A DNA stretch of 64,000 bases from REEB506 sp049317545 (GTDB taxonomy: Bacteria > Pseudomonadota > Alphaproteobacteria > Caulobacterales > Aquidulcibacteraceae), in contig JBMOIB010000002.1 in the NCBI GenBank assembly GCA_049317545.1, positions 53,125 to 117,124 of the forward strand, written 5' to 3'. A program made the translations under genes and the position numbers. The notes beneath the pieces were generated by a model that searched no databases, had not been told where the DNA came from, and worked only from the letters and a program-made list of their open reading frames with translations. Positions 9,071 to 17,487 of this stretch are shown here, piece by piece (position 1 is the stretch's first letter; each line of letters opens with the position of its first letter).

Positions 9071-9142
9071 TCAGCCCAGGACGTAGGCGATCGCAAAGGC
9101 GATCAGGAAATCCAGCGTGCGGGGATCGAGAAGGCGGGCCAT
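9071..9142 (-). CDS. Possible 23-aa single-helix membrane miniprotein
   Basis: A short frame, MARLLDPRTLDFLIAFAIAY followed by VLG and a stop, preceded by GCAGGG 6 nt before the ATG. The sequence is a plausible single membrane helix after a charged N-terminus. It lies between two plus-strand genes with no minus-strand neighbour to carry it. It may be real or chance; no family is known to me. Confidence 0.25.
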   Translation of the reverse strand: MARLLDPRTLDFLIAFAIAYVLG

Positions 9143-9210
9143 GATCGCCCTGCTGCAAGGACGGGGCCAGCGCCGCGTCCCCTCGCCCCCGTTTCGCGCC
9201 GGAGCCCGCC

Positions 9211-9531
9211 ATGGCCCTGTTCTTCGACAAGCCCTGGTTCGCCGCCGCGCTGGCCGACCGTGGCCTTGACTGGGCGCATCTCGCCGGAGCCGCAGGCCTC
9301 AGCGGCGAGGAGATCGAGCGCATCGTTAAGGACGAGCGTGAGGTTTCGCCTCGCGAGGTGACCGCCTTCGCCGCCCTGCTTGGCGCGCCGCCGGAAGAGA
9401 TCGCCCGCCGCTGCGGCGTCTCCACGCGGGCGCCCCAGACTGACCCGATCGCCGCCCGGCTCGACCGTATAGAAGCGAAAATCGACCGGTTGATCGCCCT
9501 GATGGCGTCGCGCGACGGCGGAAGAGACTAG
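9211..9531 (+). CDS. Short HTH (XRE-like) protein of unknown function
   Basis: 106 aa. Residues 9-65 read like a degenerate Cro/C1-type HTH: FAAALADRGLDWAHLAGAAG, LSGEEIERIVKDEREVSPRE, and VTAFAALLGAPPEEIARRCG. The C-terminal 35 residues (IAARLDRIEAKIDRLIALMA) form a probable short amphipathic coiled coil suited to dimerisation. It could be a transcription regulator; target unknown. The stop overlaps the end of the convergent PII gene by 4 bp. Confidence 0.65.
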   Translation: MALFFDKPWFAAALADRGLDWAHLAGAAGLSGEEIERIVKDEREVSPREVTAFAALLGAPPEEIARRCGVSTRAPQTDPIAARLDRIEAKIDRLIALMASRDGGRD

Positions 9532-9875
9532 TCGCCGCTGACGGCTAAAGCGTCGCGCTCGCCGGTGCGGATGCGCAGGACGCCGTCGAGATCGCTCACC
9601 CACACCTTGCCGTCGCCGATCTTGCCGGTGCGGGCGGAGGCTGCGAGCGCGTCGACGATCCGCTCCACCGCGTCCGGGGCGGCGACGATTTCGACCTTCA
9701 CTTTGGGGAGCAGCTTCACCTCGTACTCGGCGCCGCGATAGACCTCGGTCTTGCCCTTCTGCCGGCCATAGCCGCGGACTTCCGTGACCGTCATGCCGGT
9801 GACGCCCGCATCCTTGACCCCATCCAGCACGGCGTCGAGGCGCGAAGGCTTGATGATGGCGGTGATGAGCTTCAT
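9528..9875 (-). CDS. Nitrogen regulatory protein P-II
   Basis: 115 aa from the ATG at 9875 (GAGG upstream). The family is a trimeric sensor of 2-oxoglutarate, ATP and ADP that controls glutamine synthetase, AmtB and NtrB. Conserved features: MKLITAIIKPSRLDAVLDG, the T-loop GRQKGKTEVYRGAEYEV with the uridylylation Tyr in RGAEY, KVKVEIVA, and the C-terminal GDGKVWVSDLDGVLRIRTGE. The usual neighbours glnA and amtB are absent, so GlnB and GlnK cannot be separated by context. A longer frame reaching 10100 is upstream noise. I looked for a sigma-54 promoter in front of it and did not find a convincing one. Confidence 0.92.
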   Translation of the reverse strand: MKLITAIIKPSRLDAVLDGVKDAGVTGMTVTEVRGYGRQKGKTEVYRGAEYEVKLLPKVKVEIVAAPDAVERIVDALAASARTGKIGDGKVWVSDLDGVLRIRTGERDALAVSGD

Positions 9876-10101
9876 GGCGACGCCTCGTATTGCACCGCAC
9901 CATAGAAGGCCCATCCGCGCGGCGATGCAAGATGGGGGATGGGGGAGCGAAAGGCTGCGTGCCGCGCGGCGCCGGAAGCGTGGACTTGAACGAGGTCCGG
10001 CGTTGCGAAGCTTGCGGCGAGTGGGGCGCTCGTCGTGTCTGCAGGTCAAAAGCGCGCCGAGACGCCGTCGATGATTGACCTCGGAATGCGCCTCGGGCAA
10101 A

Positions 10102-10117
10102 TTTTAAACGTTTCAGG
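10102..10117. promoter_or_regulatory. LacI-family operator overlapping the lacI ribosome binding site
   Basis: TTAAACGTTTCA (10104-10115) matches 11 of 12 positions of the perfect palindrome TGAAACGTTTCA found before the TonB receptor gene. It ends 10 nt before the GTG start of the LacI-type gene and runs into its AGGA Shine-Dalgarno. Such a position fits autorepression. Confidence 0.7.
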
Positions 10118-10125
10118 AATCTTCA

Positions 10126-11136
10126 GTGGCCGATAAAGTTACCTTGAAGGACGTCGCCCGCGTGGCGGGGGTGTCCGTCGCCACTGCGTCCTATGCCCTC
10201 AACGGGAAGAGCGAGGTCGGCGAGGGCACGCGCGCACACGTCCTCAACGTTGCACGGCGATTGGGGTATCAGGCCAACATGGCCGCCCGCGCCATGAAGA
10301 CAGGCCGCACGGGGTGTATTGGCCTCGTCATTCCCAACATTACGAACCCGCTGTTCGCAAGACTGGCGCAGAGCGTAACGTCAGCTGCCGAGGACCATGG
10401 CGCGGCCGTCTTCCTGGTTGACAGCGAAGGCTCGAAAGACGCTGAAGCCAATGCGATTGACCATTTGGTCCGCCATGGCGCCGACGGCCTTATCTGGTTT
10501 CCGGTCAACGACGAGACGCGGATCAAAGCCGGTGACTTCAAGAAGCCCGTCGTCGTTCTGGACCGAGACCTCTCGGGGTTTGACAAAGTTCAAGCCGAAT
10601 ACGTCGAGGGTGGGCGTCTTGTCGGCGAACACCTCGTCGCGTGTGGGCATAAACGGATTGGGTTGCTGAACGGGCCGGCGGACGTGTTGAACTCGCGGCA
10701 ACGCACGGAGGGCATACGCGCCGGACTGGCTGAGGCCGCTGAAGTCGTCTGGTCGCTCGATCATCCCTATGTCCCGGAATTGACAGCCACTGCGCTGGAA
10801 TTGCTGGAACGACGCAACGCGACTGCGATCGCCTGCGGCAATGATTTGATCGCCCTAGGGACCATGGCGGCGTTGCGTGAGCGCGGCCTGGAGCCGGGCA
10901 AGGACGTCGCCGTCGTTGGGTTCGACGACATCGATCTGTGCCGCCTTGTCTGGCCGCGCTTGTCGTCGGTTCGCCTTCCGATCGCGGAGATGGGCGTCTC
11001 GGCGGTCGAACGATTGATGGCGAGAATTAAGAAGCCGGACCTTCCGCCACAGCGCGTCCTGCTCGGCGTATCGCTCCAGGTTCGCGAGTCGTCTGGCCCT
11101 TCGAGCGATGCGTCGCATCGAAAGACCCAGTCTTAA
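10126..11136 (+). CDS. LacI/GalR-family transcriptional regulator
   Basis: 336 aa from a GTG start. The N-terminal HTH is textbook LacI: VTLKDVARVAGVSVATASYALNG, followed by the hinge helix region YQANMAARAMKTGRTGCIGL. The effector domain is periplasmic-binding-protein-like: VIPNITNPLFA, DGLIWFPV, VVVLDRDL, GHKRIGLLNGP, AIACGNDLIALG, DVAVVGFDDIDL and RLPIAEMGVSAVERL. The ligand is probably a sugar or related metabolite; it cannot be read from the sequence. Its own operator and one in front of the adjacent TonB receptor gene suggest it controls itself and that receptor. No sugar-degradation genes lie next to the pair. Confidence 0.92.
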   Translation: MADKVTLKDVARVAGVSVATASYALNGKSEVGEGTRAHVLNVARRLGYQANMAARAMKTGRTGCIGLVIPNITNPLFARLAQSVTSAAEDHGAAVFLVDSEGSKDAEANAIDHLVRHGADGLIWFPVNDETRIKAGDFKKPVVVLDRDLSGFDKVQAEYVEGGRLVGEHLVACGHKRIGLLNGPADVLNSRQRTEGIRAGLAEAAEVVWSLDHPYVPELTATALELLERRNATAIACGNDLIALGTMAALRERGLEPGKDVAVVGFDDIDLCRLVWPRLSSVRLPIAEMGVSAVERLMARIKKPDLPPQRVLLGVSLQVRESSGPSSDASHRKTQS

Positions 11137-11197
11137 TCGTTTCGAGTTTTTCCGATCCATCAGCCGATCTGTCATCAATTTGTTGCGGTTCCCGTTT

Positions 11198-11213
11198 ACT
11201 GAAACGTTTCAGT
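11198..11213. promoter_or_regulatory. Perfect 16-bp LacI-type operator upstream of TonB receptor gene
   Basis: ACTGAAACGTTTCAGT is a perfect palindrome with the CpG centre typical of LacI-family operators. It lies 37 bp upstream of the ATG at 11251 and about 60 bp after the regulator gene ends. A near copy precedes the regulator gene itself. Confidence 0.8.
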
Positions 11214-11250
11214 TACAGTGGCCAAAGCGGCCCAAAACCGGGGGTGTCTG

Positions 11251-13632
11251 ATGAAGACGCGCAACATGTTTTCGGTCCTTGGCTTTGCGGCCGTCCTGAC
11301 GCCTGCGCTCCTTTCGCAGGCGTTTGCGCAATCCGACGCTATGCCTTCGGCGGCGGAGGACAAAGACGCGGTTGTCGTAACGGCTGAACGGTTCGGATCC
11401 GGGCTCTCGCGGGCGGCCTTTACGATTGGCGCGGCGGATATCGATGAACGCCCTCTCGGCGCCGAAATCACCCAAAGCCTCGTCAAGATTCCAGGGGTGC
11501 AGGTCGCCACCGGCGACTCGCGCGGCGGCAGCTTCTCTTTCGAAATTTATCTCCGCGGCCTCACCGACGAGCAGATCGGCCTGACGCTCGATGGTGTTCC
11601 AACCGGCGATTCTCGCTTCAACGGCGGCTCGCCGCCGACGCGCTTCATCGAGTCGAGCAACATTGGACGCATCAAAGTCTCGCAGAGCTCTGGCGACATC
11701 GGCGCGCCGTCCCGCTTCGCGCTGGGTGGCTTCATCGACTTCGTGACCGACAATCCCAGCAAAGACTTCGGCGCCACGCTTGAAGCCGGGTACGGGTCTT
11801 TCAACTTTCAACGCGGCTACGCGCGCGTCGATACCGGCGAAATCTGGCCGGGATTCTCGGCCTATCTGACCGCCTCGACGCAGGAGTACGACATCTGGGC
11901 CGGTGAAAGTGCACGCTCGGCGAGCCGCCATCACTATGAGTTCAAGGGCGTGCAGGAGTTCGAGGGCGGTTCGCGCATCGCGGCGCGCGTGTCCTACAAC
12001 GACCAGGAAGACAACGACTTCAATATCGTCACGCTGCCCGAGTTTGCGGCGAACCCGAACATCGATCGTGCAAACGACGCAATCACGGGCATTCCAGCGC
12101 GCGACATCGATTTTGGCGGCGCATTAGGTGGAACACGGAAGGATCTCCTCGCCTATGTGAACGTCGACCTCAAGCTGAACGACAACACCTGGTTCGAGAT
12201 CAACCCCTACTACCAGACGCTCGACGGCGAGTCGTTTCGCTACCAGGATCGCGCCCGCGACCTGACCGGCCCCGATCCTCGAGCCGTAACGGGCTACAAC
12301 GCCACCGGCGGCGCGGTCCGCCCCGCACTTACCACGCTCCGCAATTCGAACGTCGTCGGCGGACCCGCGGACATGCGTGTCACGCCGCGCGATCGGGATC
12401 GCTACGGCGTCACCTCGGAGTTCCGCATCGAAGATCTGTGGGATCGTCACACACTGCGTATCGGCGCGTGGTGGGAAGGCGGAGACTCTTCCGAGCGCCG
12501 AAACTTCTATCGCATTGCCAACCCCGCGACGAGCATCGCCTACGATCGCGCGGCGCTGAATTACGTCGAGTATGAGCGCTTCGCGACGGTCGAAACGACC
12601 ATGCTCTACGCGCAGAATTCCCTCTCTCTGCTCGACGAGCGACTGACTCTCAATCTCGGCGTCACCTGGATGGATGTCAGTTACGATGCGACATCACCGC
12701 TCGAATACAAGGCGCGCGTCGCGTTCTCGCAGGACTCGGGTCTCAACCCAAAGGTCGGCGCCTCGTATAAATTGAGCGACGCATGGGAGGTGTTCGGCGG
12801 ATACGCGCAGAACTTCTCTGGCATCCCGGAAGACGCCTTCCTCGGTTCGACGGCGGTCATCAGCCCGGACGACCTCGATCCCGTCGAGACCGAGACCTTC
12901 GACGCGGGATTGCGCTTCGTGCGCGACAATTTGGCGTTTTCCATCCAGGGCTATGCGGTCGATCTGAAAAACAGCATCGCCATCGTGCCGCGCGATCCTT
13001 TGGCCGCGCTGGATCCCGATGAGGTGGTGCGTGGAAACGTCGCCACGCGCGCTGCAAACATTGCGGGCATTCAAACGCGCGGGATCGAGTTGACCGGCTT
13101 TGCCGATCTCGGCGCATTCGATCTCTACGGCGCCTATTCCTACCAGGATGCAAAGCACGAGGATCCGGCGCTTGGCAGCCTGGCGCGACGCAATCTCGCG
13201 TCAGTCGCGGTGATTGGCGGCGCGCGTGTGCGTGACATCCCCGAGCATTCCTTCTTCGGGGAGGTGGGATGGGAGCCGCTGCGCGGCCTGCGGTTCGCGG
13301 GTAATGTGCGTTACGTCGGCGAGCGCGTCGGCGGCCACATCGTGCTGCCGACGACGTTCCAGGAGATCGGCGTGGAAACCGTCGATGCCTACGCGCTGGT
13401 CGGCTTGACCGCCCAATACACGCTTGATCGCGCCGGCCCGTTGAACGGTCTGACCTTCCAACTCAACGCAGACAATCTCTTGGATGAGGATTACATCGCG
13501 TCCGTCACGGGAGCGACCGCGGCGCAGCCGGAGTTTGGAGCGAGCATCGCAAATCCCACGGGCCGCACGCTTGACCGCTACTTCATCGGTGCGCCACGCA
13601 CGGTCACCTTCTCGGCGCGGCTAAAGTTTTGA
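11251..13632 (+). CDS. TonB-dependent outer-membrane receptor, LacI-controlled
   Basis: 793 aa from the ATG at 11251 (GGGGGTG upstream); a GTG at 11218 would add 11 residues before the signal peptide. Signal peptide MKTRNMFSVLGFAAVLTPAL followed by a cut near AFAQ. A TonB-box-like segment DAVVVTAERF precedes the plug domain (about residues 50-160, with YLRGLTDEQIGLTLDGVP); a beta barrel follows, ending in TVTFSARLKF with a terminal aromatic residue as usual. The receptor imports a ligand using TonB energy. LacI-type control suggests a carbohydrate or similar carbon source rather than iron; the substrate is unknown. Confidence 0.9.
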   Translation: MKTRNMFSVLGFAAVLTPALLSQAFAQSDAMPSAAEDKDAVVVTAERFGSGLSRAAFTIGAADIDERPLGAEITQSLVKIPGVQVATGDSRGGSFSFEIYLRGLTDEQIGLTLDGVPTGDSRFNGGSPPTRFIESSNIGRIKVSQSSGDIGAPSRFALGGFIDFVTDNPSKDFGATLEAGYGSFNFQRGYARVDTGEIWPGFSAYLTASTQEYDIWAGESARSASRHHYEFKGVQEFEGGSRIAARVSYNDQEDNDFNIVTLPEFAANPNIDRANDAITGIPARDIDFGGALGGTRKDLLAYVNVDLKLNDNTWFEINPYYQTLDGESFRYQDRARDLTGPDPRAVTGYNATGGAVRPALTTLRNSNVVGGPADMRVTPRDRDRYGVTSEFRIEDLWDRHTLRIGAWWEGGDSSERRNFYRIANPATSIAYDRAALNYVEYERFATVETTMLYAQNSLSLLDERLTLNLGVTWMDVSYDATSPLEYKARVAFSQDSGLNPKVGASYKLSDAWEVFGGYAQNFSGIPEDAFLGSTAVISPDDLDPVETETFDAGLRFVRDNLAFSIQGYAVDLKNSIAIVPRDPLAALDPDEVVRGNVATRAANIAGIQTRGIELTGFADLGAFDLYGAYSYQDAKHEDPALGSLARRNLASVAVIGGARVRDIPEHSFFGEVGWEPLRGLRFAGNVRYVGERVGGHIVLPTTFQEIGVETVDAYALVGLTAQYTLDRAGPLNGLTFQLNADNLLDEDYIASVTGATAAQPEFGASIANPTGRTLDRYFIGAPRTVTFSARLKF

Positions 13633-13712
13633 GGCGATCGTAAATCCGTTGCGCGCGTAGGGCAGAGGGCGATTTCAGCCTTCCGCTCTGCGCTTGCGCG
13701 TTCCCGTCCACC

Positions 13713-15500
13713 TCACACAATCGCCTCGCCCATATAGAGCGCCCGCGCGTAGCGCATTGGCGGCGAGCCGTACGCGAGGATCCCGTCGTGATAGGCCTTC
13801 AGCTTGAACGCGGCGCCCTGTTTGGCCAAAGCCGCAGCGCGGGCGTCGATGTGTTCGGAATAGCCCACGAAATAGGTCGACAGCTGCGTCACCGAGAGTT
13901 GCGCGCGCCGCCATTTGAGCGCGGCTTCGCGCTCCTCCTGGAAGGCGGTTTCGGTCAGCAGCTTCATCATCTGGTCGCGGGTCATGCCGTCGCAATGAAT
14001 GGCCTGGTCGATGATCGCGTTGGTGATGGTGCGGAGCAGCACCTTGAGTTGCGTGAGGCGGTAGAGCGGATCGTCGGCCATGAAGCCCTGCTCGACCATC
14101 ACCTGCTCAGCGTAGACCGCCCAACCCTCGATGAACGAGCCCGAGGCGAGCACGCCGCGCAGCACGGACGGATACGAATTGGAATGGAACAGCTGGACGT
14201 AATGGCCGGGCATCGCCTCGTGCACGGCGATGTCCTGGATGCCGCGCGTATTGTATTCGCGCAGGAATGACGTCGCTTGCTCGTCGCTCCAGGAATCCGG
14301 GATCGGCGAGACGGCGTAGAACGTCGCCAGATGCTTTTCGAGGGGGCCCGGGCTGTCGCAATAGGCGACCGAGAACCCGCGCTGGAATTCCGGCATCAGG
14401 ATGATCTTGACCGGACCGTCGGGCAGGGTGATCAGGTCCTTCTCCATGACGAACCGGCGCGCGATCTCGGTGGCTTCCGTCGCGGTTTCCACCAGCTTGT
14501 CGCGCTGCGGGCGCGTCGAGGCTGCGATATCGATCACGGCGCGGATCGCGGCCTGCTGTTGATCCGGGGTCGGCGCATCCGGCGTTGCGGGCGCGTCGGC
14601 GCGGCCGGCGAGTACGGTCTTGGCGATCTGGTACATTTCGGCGCGCACGCGCGCGATCGCCGCGTCGGCCCGGGCGCGGATGTCGGCGCGGCTCAAGCTC
14701 GATTGCAAAGTGAATTTCAGCATGGCGTCGAACGCGGCGGCGCCGGCGCGATACTCGCCTTTGGCCTGCGGAACGAGCGTCTCTTCGATCCATTTCTGAT
14801 GCGCGTCGATCGCCTCGAGATAGATTTTCGCGGCGGCGTCGAGCTGTTCGCGGCCTTTAGCGTCGAGCGCGCTTTTGGCGGGGTCGATCATCTCGGCGAC
14901 GATCGTTTTGAGGCCCTTGTTTTGCGCCGCATAGGTCTCGGCGTGCGGCGGCGGCACGAGCGCCGGCGTCAATTCGGCGCGCGCTTGCGCGAAGAGTGCG
15001 GGCGACGCCGCCATCCGCGCGGTCGCGGAAGAGAGGCGTTGCGCAACCGGGGCAAAGTCGCGCGCCATCAGGCTGTAGATCATCCCGCCGGCGACGCCCT
15101 GATAGATGAGCGGGTTCCACGCCCAATCCTTGCGCGTCTCGGCTCGCCAGATCTGCGACTGGAGTTCGTTGGCGAGCAGTGCGGCGTCGACCTGGTTCGC
15201 GCGCGAAAGCGCCGTGCGGTCGATCGCGCTGAGTGCGGCCAGGGTCGACTGAGCGAGCGCGAGGCTTTTCGTGCGGCCGGCGGCGCTCAGGTCGTCGATG
15301 CGGGCGTCAAACCGATGGTCCCCGATCTGCGTGGCGTTGGCGGGCGAAAGGCGCAGAGAACGGTCAAGCCAGCCGCTCGCGAGCTTGCCGAACGCGGCGT
15401 CGGCGCGATTGCGCGGCGCGGCGAACGCGGCGGAGGGCGCCAAGGCCGCAGCGCTCAAGCCGGCGGTGAGCATGCGACGCGTGAGATCGGGGCTGTTCAT
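13713..15500 (-). CDS. DUF885 family protein, Tat-exported, putative metallopeptidase
   Basis: About 595 aa from the ATG at 15500, with AGGAG upstream and an ATGA overlap with the methyltransferase gene. The N-terminus LTRRMLTAGLSAAALAPSAA is a twin-arginine signal. The body is helical, with the DUF885 hallmark VHEAMPGHYVQLFH, a zinc-peptidase-like HExxxGH motif, and a downstream EGWAVYAEQVM that likely gives the third ligand. Members are distantly related to M3/M32-type peptidases; substrates are mostly unknown. Periplasmic peptide hydrolysis is a reasonable inference. The frame upstream of 15500 belongs to the shadow of the neighbour. Confidence 0.85.
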   Translation of the reverse strand: MNSPDLTRRMLTAGLSAAALAPSAAFAAPRNRADAAFGKLASGWLDRSLRLSPANATQIGDHRFDARIDDLSAAGRTKSLALAQSTLAALSAIDRTALSRANQVDAALLANELQSQIWRAETRKDWAWNPLIYQGVAGGMIYSLMARDFAPVAQRLSSATARMAASPALFAQARAELTPALVPPPHAETYAAQNKGLKTIVAEMIDPAKSALDAKGREQLDAAAKIYLEAIDAHQKWIEETLVPQAKGEYRAGAAAFDAMLKFTLQSSLSRADIRARADAAIARVRAEMYQIAKTVLAGRADAPATPDAPTPDQQQAAIRAVIDIAASTRPQRDKLVETATEATEIARRFVMEKDLITLPDGPVKIILMPEFQRGFSVAYCDSPGPLEKHLATFYAVSPIPDSWSDEQATSFLREYNTRGIQDIAVHEAMPGHYVQLFHSNSYPSVLRGVLASGSFIEGWAVYAEQVMVEQGFMADDPLYRLTQLKVLLRTITNAIIDQAIHCDGMTRDQMMKLLTETAFQEEREAALKWRRAQLSVTQLSTYFVGYSEHIDARAAALAKQGAAFKLKAYHDGILAYGSPPMRYARALYMGEAIV

Positions 15501-16255
15501 TCGGGCGGCTCCTGGCGGTGGGGCGAAGGTTGGGCAGCGGACTTTGCGGCGGGCGCGCGCGCCCTCGCGCGCACCACGCGGCCTTTCACCGTCGGCGGTT
15601 CCGCGGCGAGGCGCTTGACGGCTTCCATCATCACGAGCCCGCCGAACGTCGGCCACAGGAGGTCGCCGGCGCGCTCGAACTCATCGGCCAAAGCGAGCAT
15701 GGGACGCCAAGACCAGGGCGGCGCATAAAGTGCGCGCGCGCTCGCCGTTGGTTCGAACATCGCATCGCGCAGGAGCGCGGCGAGTTGCGAACGCGAATAG
15801 GGCCGACCATGCCCAAACGGAGTTGAATCGGTGCGCGCCCACAGGCCGGTCCGGTTGGCGGCGATCGCGATCACCCGGCCCTCCGGCGCCGTCACGCGCC
15901 AAACCTCGCGCAAGACCGCGTGGGCTGAAGGGCTCTCCTCGAGCGTGTGGACAAGCAGCACGCGATCGAAGATCGCATCGATGAAGGGCAGGCGCTGTTC
16001 GTCACCGAGGCAGACGAGACACGGGCCGTCGGCGGGCCAGCGTTCCGCCCCTTGGGCGCCGGGCATCAGGGCGGTGACGCGCCGCGCCGCGTTGCGATAG
16101 GCGCCCAACAAAGGCGTCGGATAGCCGAGACCGAGGACGTCGAGCCCGGCGGCGTCTCCCCACAATGTCTCCAGCCGGCGGGCGATCATGCGCGCCGCCA
16201 GCTCACCCAGAGGGCCGGCGTAAAAGCGCTGCAGGGATTCGACATCGACGCGCAT
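15497..16255 (-). CDS. Class I SAM-dependent methyltransferase (gloB-adjacent family)
   Basis: 252 aa from the ATG at 16255. The fold is recognisable though motif I is degenerate: LDVLGLGYPTPLLGAY in place of GxGxG. Then LPFIDAIFDRVLLVHTLEE (motif with the acidic residue), AVLREVWRVTAPEGRVIAIA, and RPYSRSQLAALLRDAMF, all typical of Methyltransf_11 proteins. The C-terminal 40 residues are basic and disordered. Its start is 25 bp from the divergent gloB start; this pairing is common in alphaproteobacteria, but the substrate is not known. Translation is probably coupled to the DUF885 gene downstream by the ATGA overlap. Confidence 0.85.
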   Translation of the reverse strand: MRVDVESLQRFYAGPLGELAARMIARRLETLWGDAAGLDVLGLGYPTPLLGAYRNAARRVTALMPGAQGAERWPADGPCLVCLGDEQRLPFIDAIFDRVLLVHTLEESPSAHAVLREVWRVTAPEGRVIAIAANRTGLWARTDSTPFGHGRPYSRSQLAALLRDAMFEPTASARALYAPPWSWRPMLALADEFERAGDLLWPTFGGLVMMEAVKRLAAEPPTVKGRVVRARARAPAAKSAAQPSPHRQEPPE

Positions 16256-16279
16256 GGTCCAGACTTGGTAAGGATGCGC

Positions 16280-17035
16280 ATGCTGCAAATCCACCAATTC
16301 CCCTGCCTCGACGACAATTACGGCTTCCTGGCCCATGATCCCGCCACCGGCGCGACTGCGGCTGTCGATACGCCCGACGCCGATCGCTACCTCGCCGAAG
16401 CGGCCGCCAAGGGCTGGCGCATCACCGACGTCTGGAACACCCATTGGCACCAGGATCACGCCGGCGGGAACGCGGCGATCAAAGCGGCGACCGGCGCGAT
16501 CGTGACCGGCCCGGCCGAAGTGGCGCGCATCGGCACGCCGGCCGATCGCGTCGTGCAGGGCGGCGATGAAGTCCGCCTGGGCGGCCTCACAGCGCGCGTG
16601 CTCGACGTCGGCGGCCATACGCTGGGCCACATCGCTTATGTGTTCGACGCCGATCGCGTCGCCTTCGTCGGCGATTCTCTGTTCGCGCTCGGGTGCGGCC
16701 GCATGTTCGAGGGCGACGCTCGCCAGATGTGGGCGAGCCTTTCACGGCTCGCAGCGCTGCCGGACGATTTCGCCGTCTATTGCGCGCACGAGTACACCGC
16801 CTCGAACGCCAGATTTGCGCTGTCAGTTGATGGCGCCAATCCTGCGCTCGTCGCCTATGCCGACGAGGTCACCCGCAAGCGCGCGGCCGGCCTGCCCACG
16901 GTGCCGACGACGATCGGCGCCGAGCGCGCCGCCAACCCCTTCCTGCGCGCGCCTGCTCTTAAGTCCGGCCTTGGGATCGCCGACGACGCCGAAGCGTTCG
17001 GCGTTCTGCGCGGCCTGAAGGACAATTTCCGTTGA
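16280..17035 (+). CDS. gloB: Hydroxyacylglutathione hydrolase (glyoxalase II)
   Basis: 251 aa from the ATG at 16280, chosen because TAAGGA ends 5 nt before it; an ATG at 16274 is also possible. The metallo-beta-lactamase fold shows THWHQDHAGG (the HxHxDH binuclear metal motif), GGHTLGHIAY, VGDSLFALGCGRMFEG and YCAHEYTASNARFAL, all specific to glyoxalase II. The enzyme hydrolyses S-lactoylglutathione to lactate and glutathione, the last step of methylglyoxal detoxification. The longer frame from 15947 is antisense to the methyltransferase gene. The stop overlaps the DUF985 start (TTGA). Confidence 0.95.
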   Translation: MLQIHQFPCLDDNYGFLAHDPATGATAAVDTPDADRYLAEAAAKGWRITDVWNTHWHQDHAGGNAAIKAATGAIVTGPAEVARIGTPADRVVQGGDEVRLGGLTARVLDVGGHTLGHIAYVFDADRVAFVGDSLFALGCGRMFEGDARQMWASLSRLAALPDDFAVYCAHEYTASNARFALSVDGANPALVAYADEVTRKRAAGLPTVPTTIGAERAANPFLRAPALKSGLGIADDAEAFGVLRGLKDNFR

Positions 17036-17487
17036 CGCGCGGCGCGGGCGATCTCGGCGCCAACGAGATCATCCGCATGCTCGGCCTGCGGCCGCACCCG
17101 GAAGGCGGCCATTACGCCGAGACGTTCCGCGACGCGCCCGGGCCGGACGGACGTGCGCGGTCGACGCTGATTTATTTTCTCCTGCAGGCGGGTGAGGTCT
17201 CGGCCTGGCATCGCGTCGACGCGGTTGAGACTTGGCTTTGGCACGCGGGCGGACCGCTCGCCCTGTCGATCAGCGAAGATGGGATCGCGGCGCGCGCCTT
17301 CCGCCTCGGTCCCGATCTGCGCGGCGGCCAGCGCCCGCAGGCGATCGTTCCCGCGCACGCCTGGCAGACGGCCGAGACGCTTGGCGCCTGGACGCTCGTC
17401 AGTTGCGCCGTGGCGCCGGGGTTCGAATTTGAGGGGTTTGAATTGGCGCCGCCGGACTGGTTTCCCGGCGCAAAAGGACCGGCCTAG
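17032..17487 (+). CDS. Cupin-fold DUF985 protein
   Basis: 151 aa, TTG start overlapping the gloB stop by 4 bp, so probably translationally coupled. The DUF985 core is evident: LRPHPEGGHYAETFRD, STLIYFLLQAGEVSAWHRVD, ETWLWHAGGPLALSI, and a C-terminal SCAVAPGFEFEGFELA. The His and Glu residues in GGHY and AWHRVDAVETW could bind a metal in the small beta barrel. The biochemical role of the family is not settled. Confidence 0.88.
   Translation: MTRGAGDLGANEIIRMLGLRPHPEGGHYAETFRDAPGPDGRARSTLIYFLLQAGEVSAWHRVDAVETWLWHAGGPLALSISEDGIAARAFRLGPDLRGGQRPQAIVPAHAWQTAETLGAWTLVSCAVAPGFEFEGFELAPPDWFPGAKGPA

Noticed and set aside
9876..9930. Possible sigma-54 promoter (TGGTGCGGTGCA) in front of the PII gene
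   Set aside because: The GG and GC doublets are not 10 bp apart, so it does not meet the -24/-12 rule.
14277..15728. A 483-codon plus-strand open frame opposite the DUF885 gene
   Set aside because: It is the mirror frame of a strong GC-rich gene; its translation is Arg/Gly-rich with no domain, while the minus strand gives a coherent Tat-exported protein.
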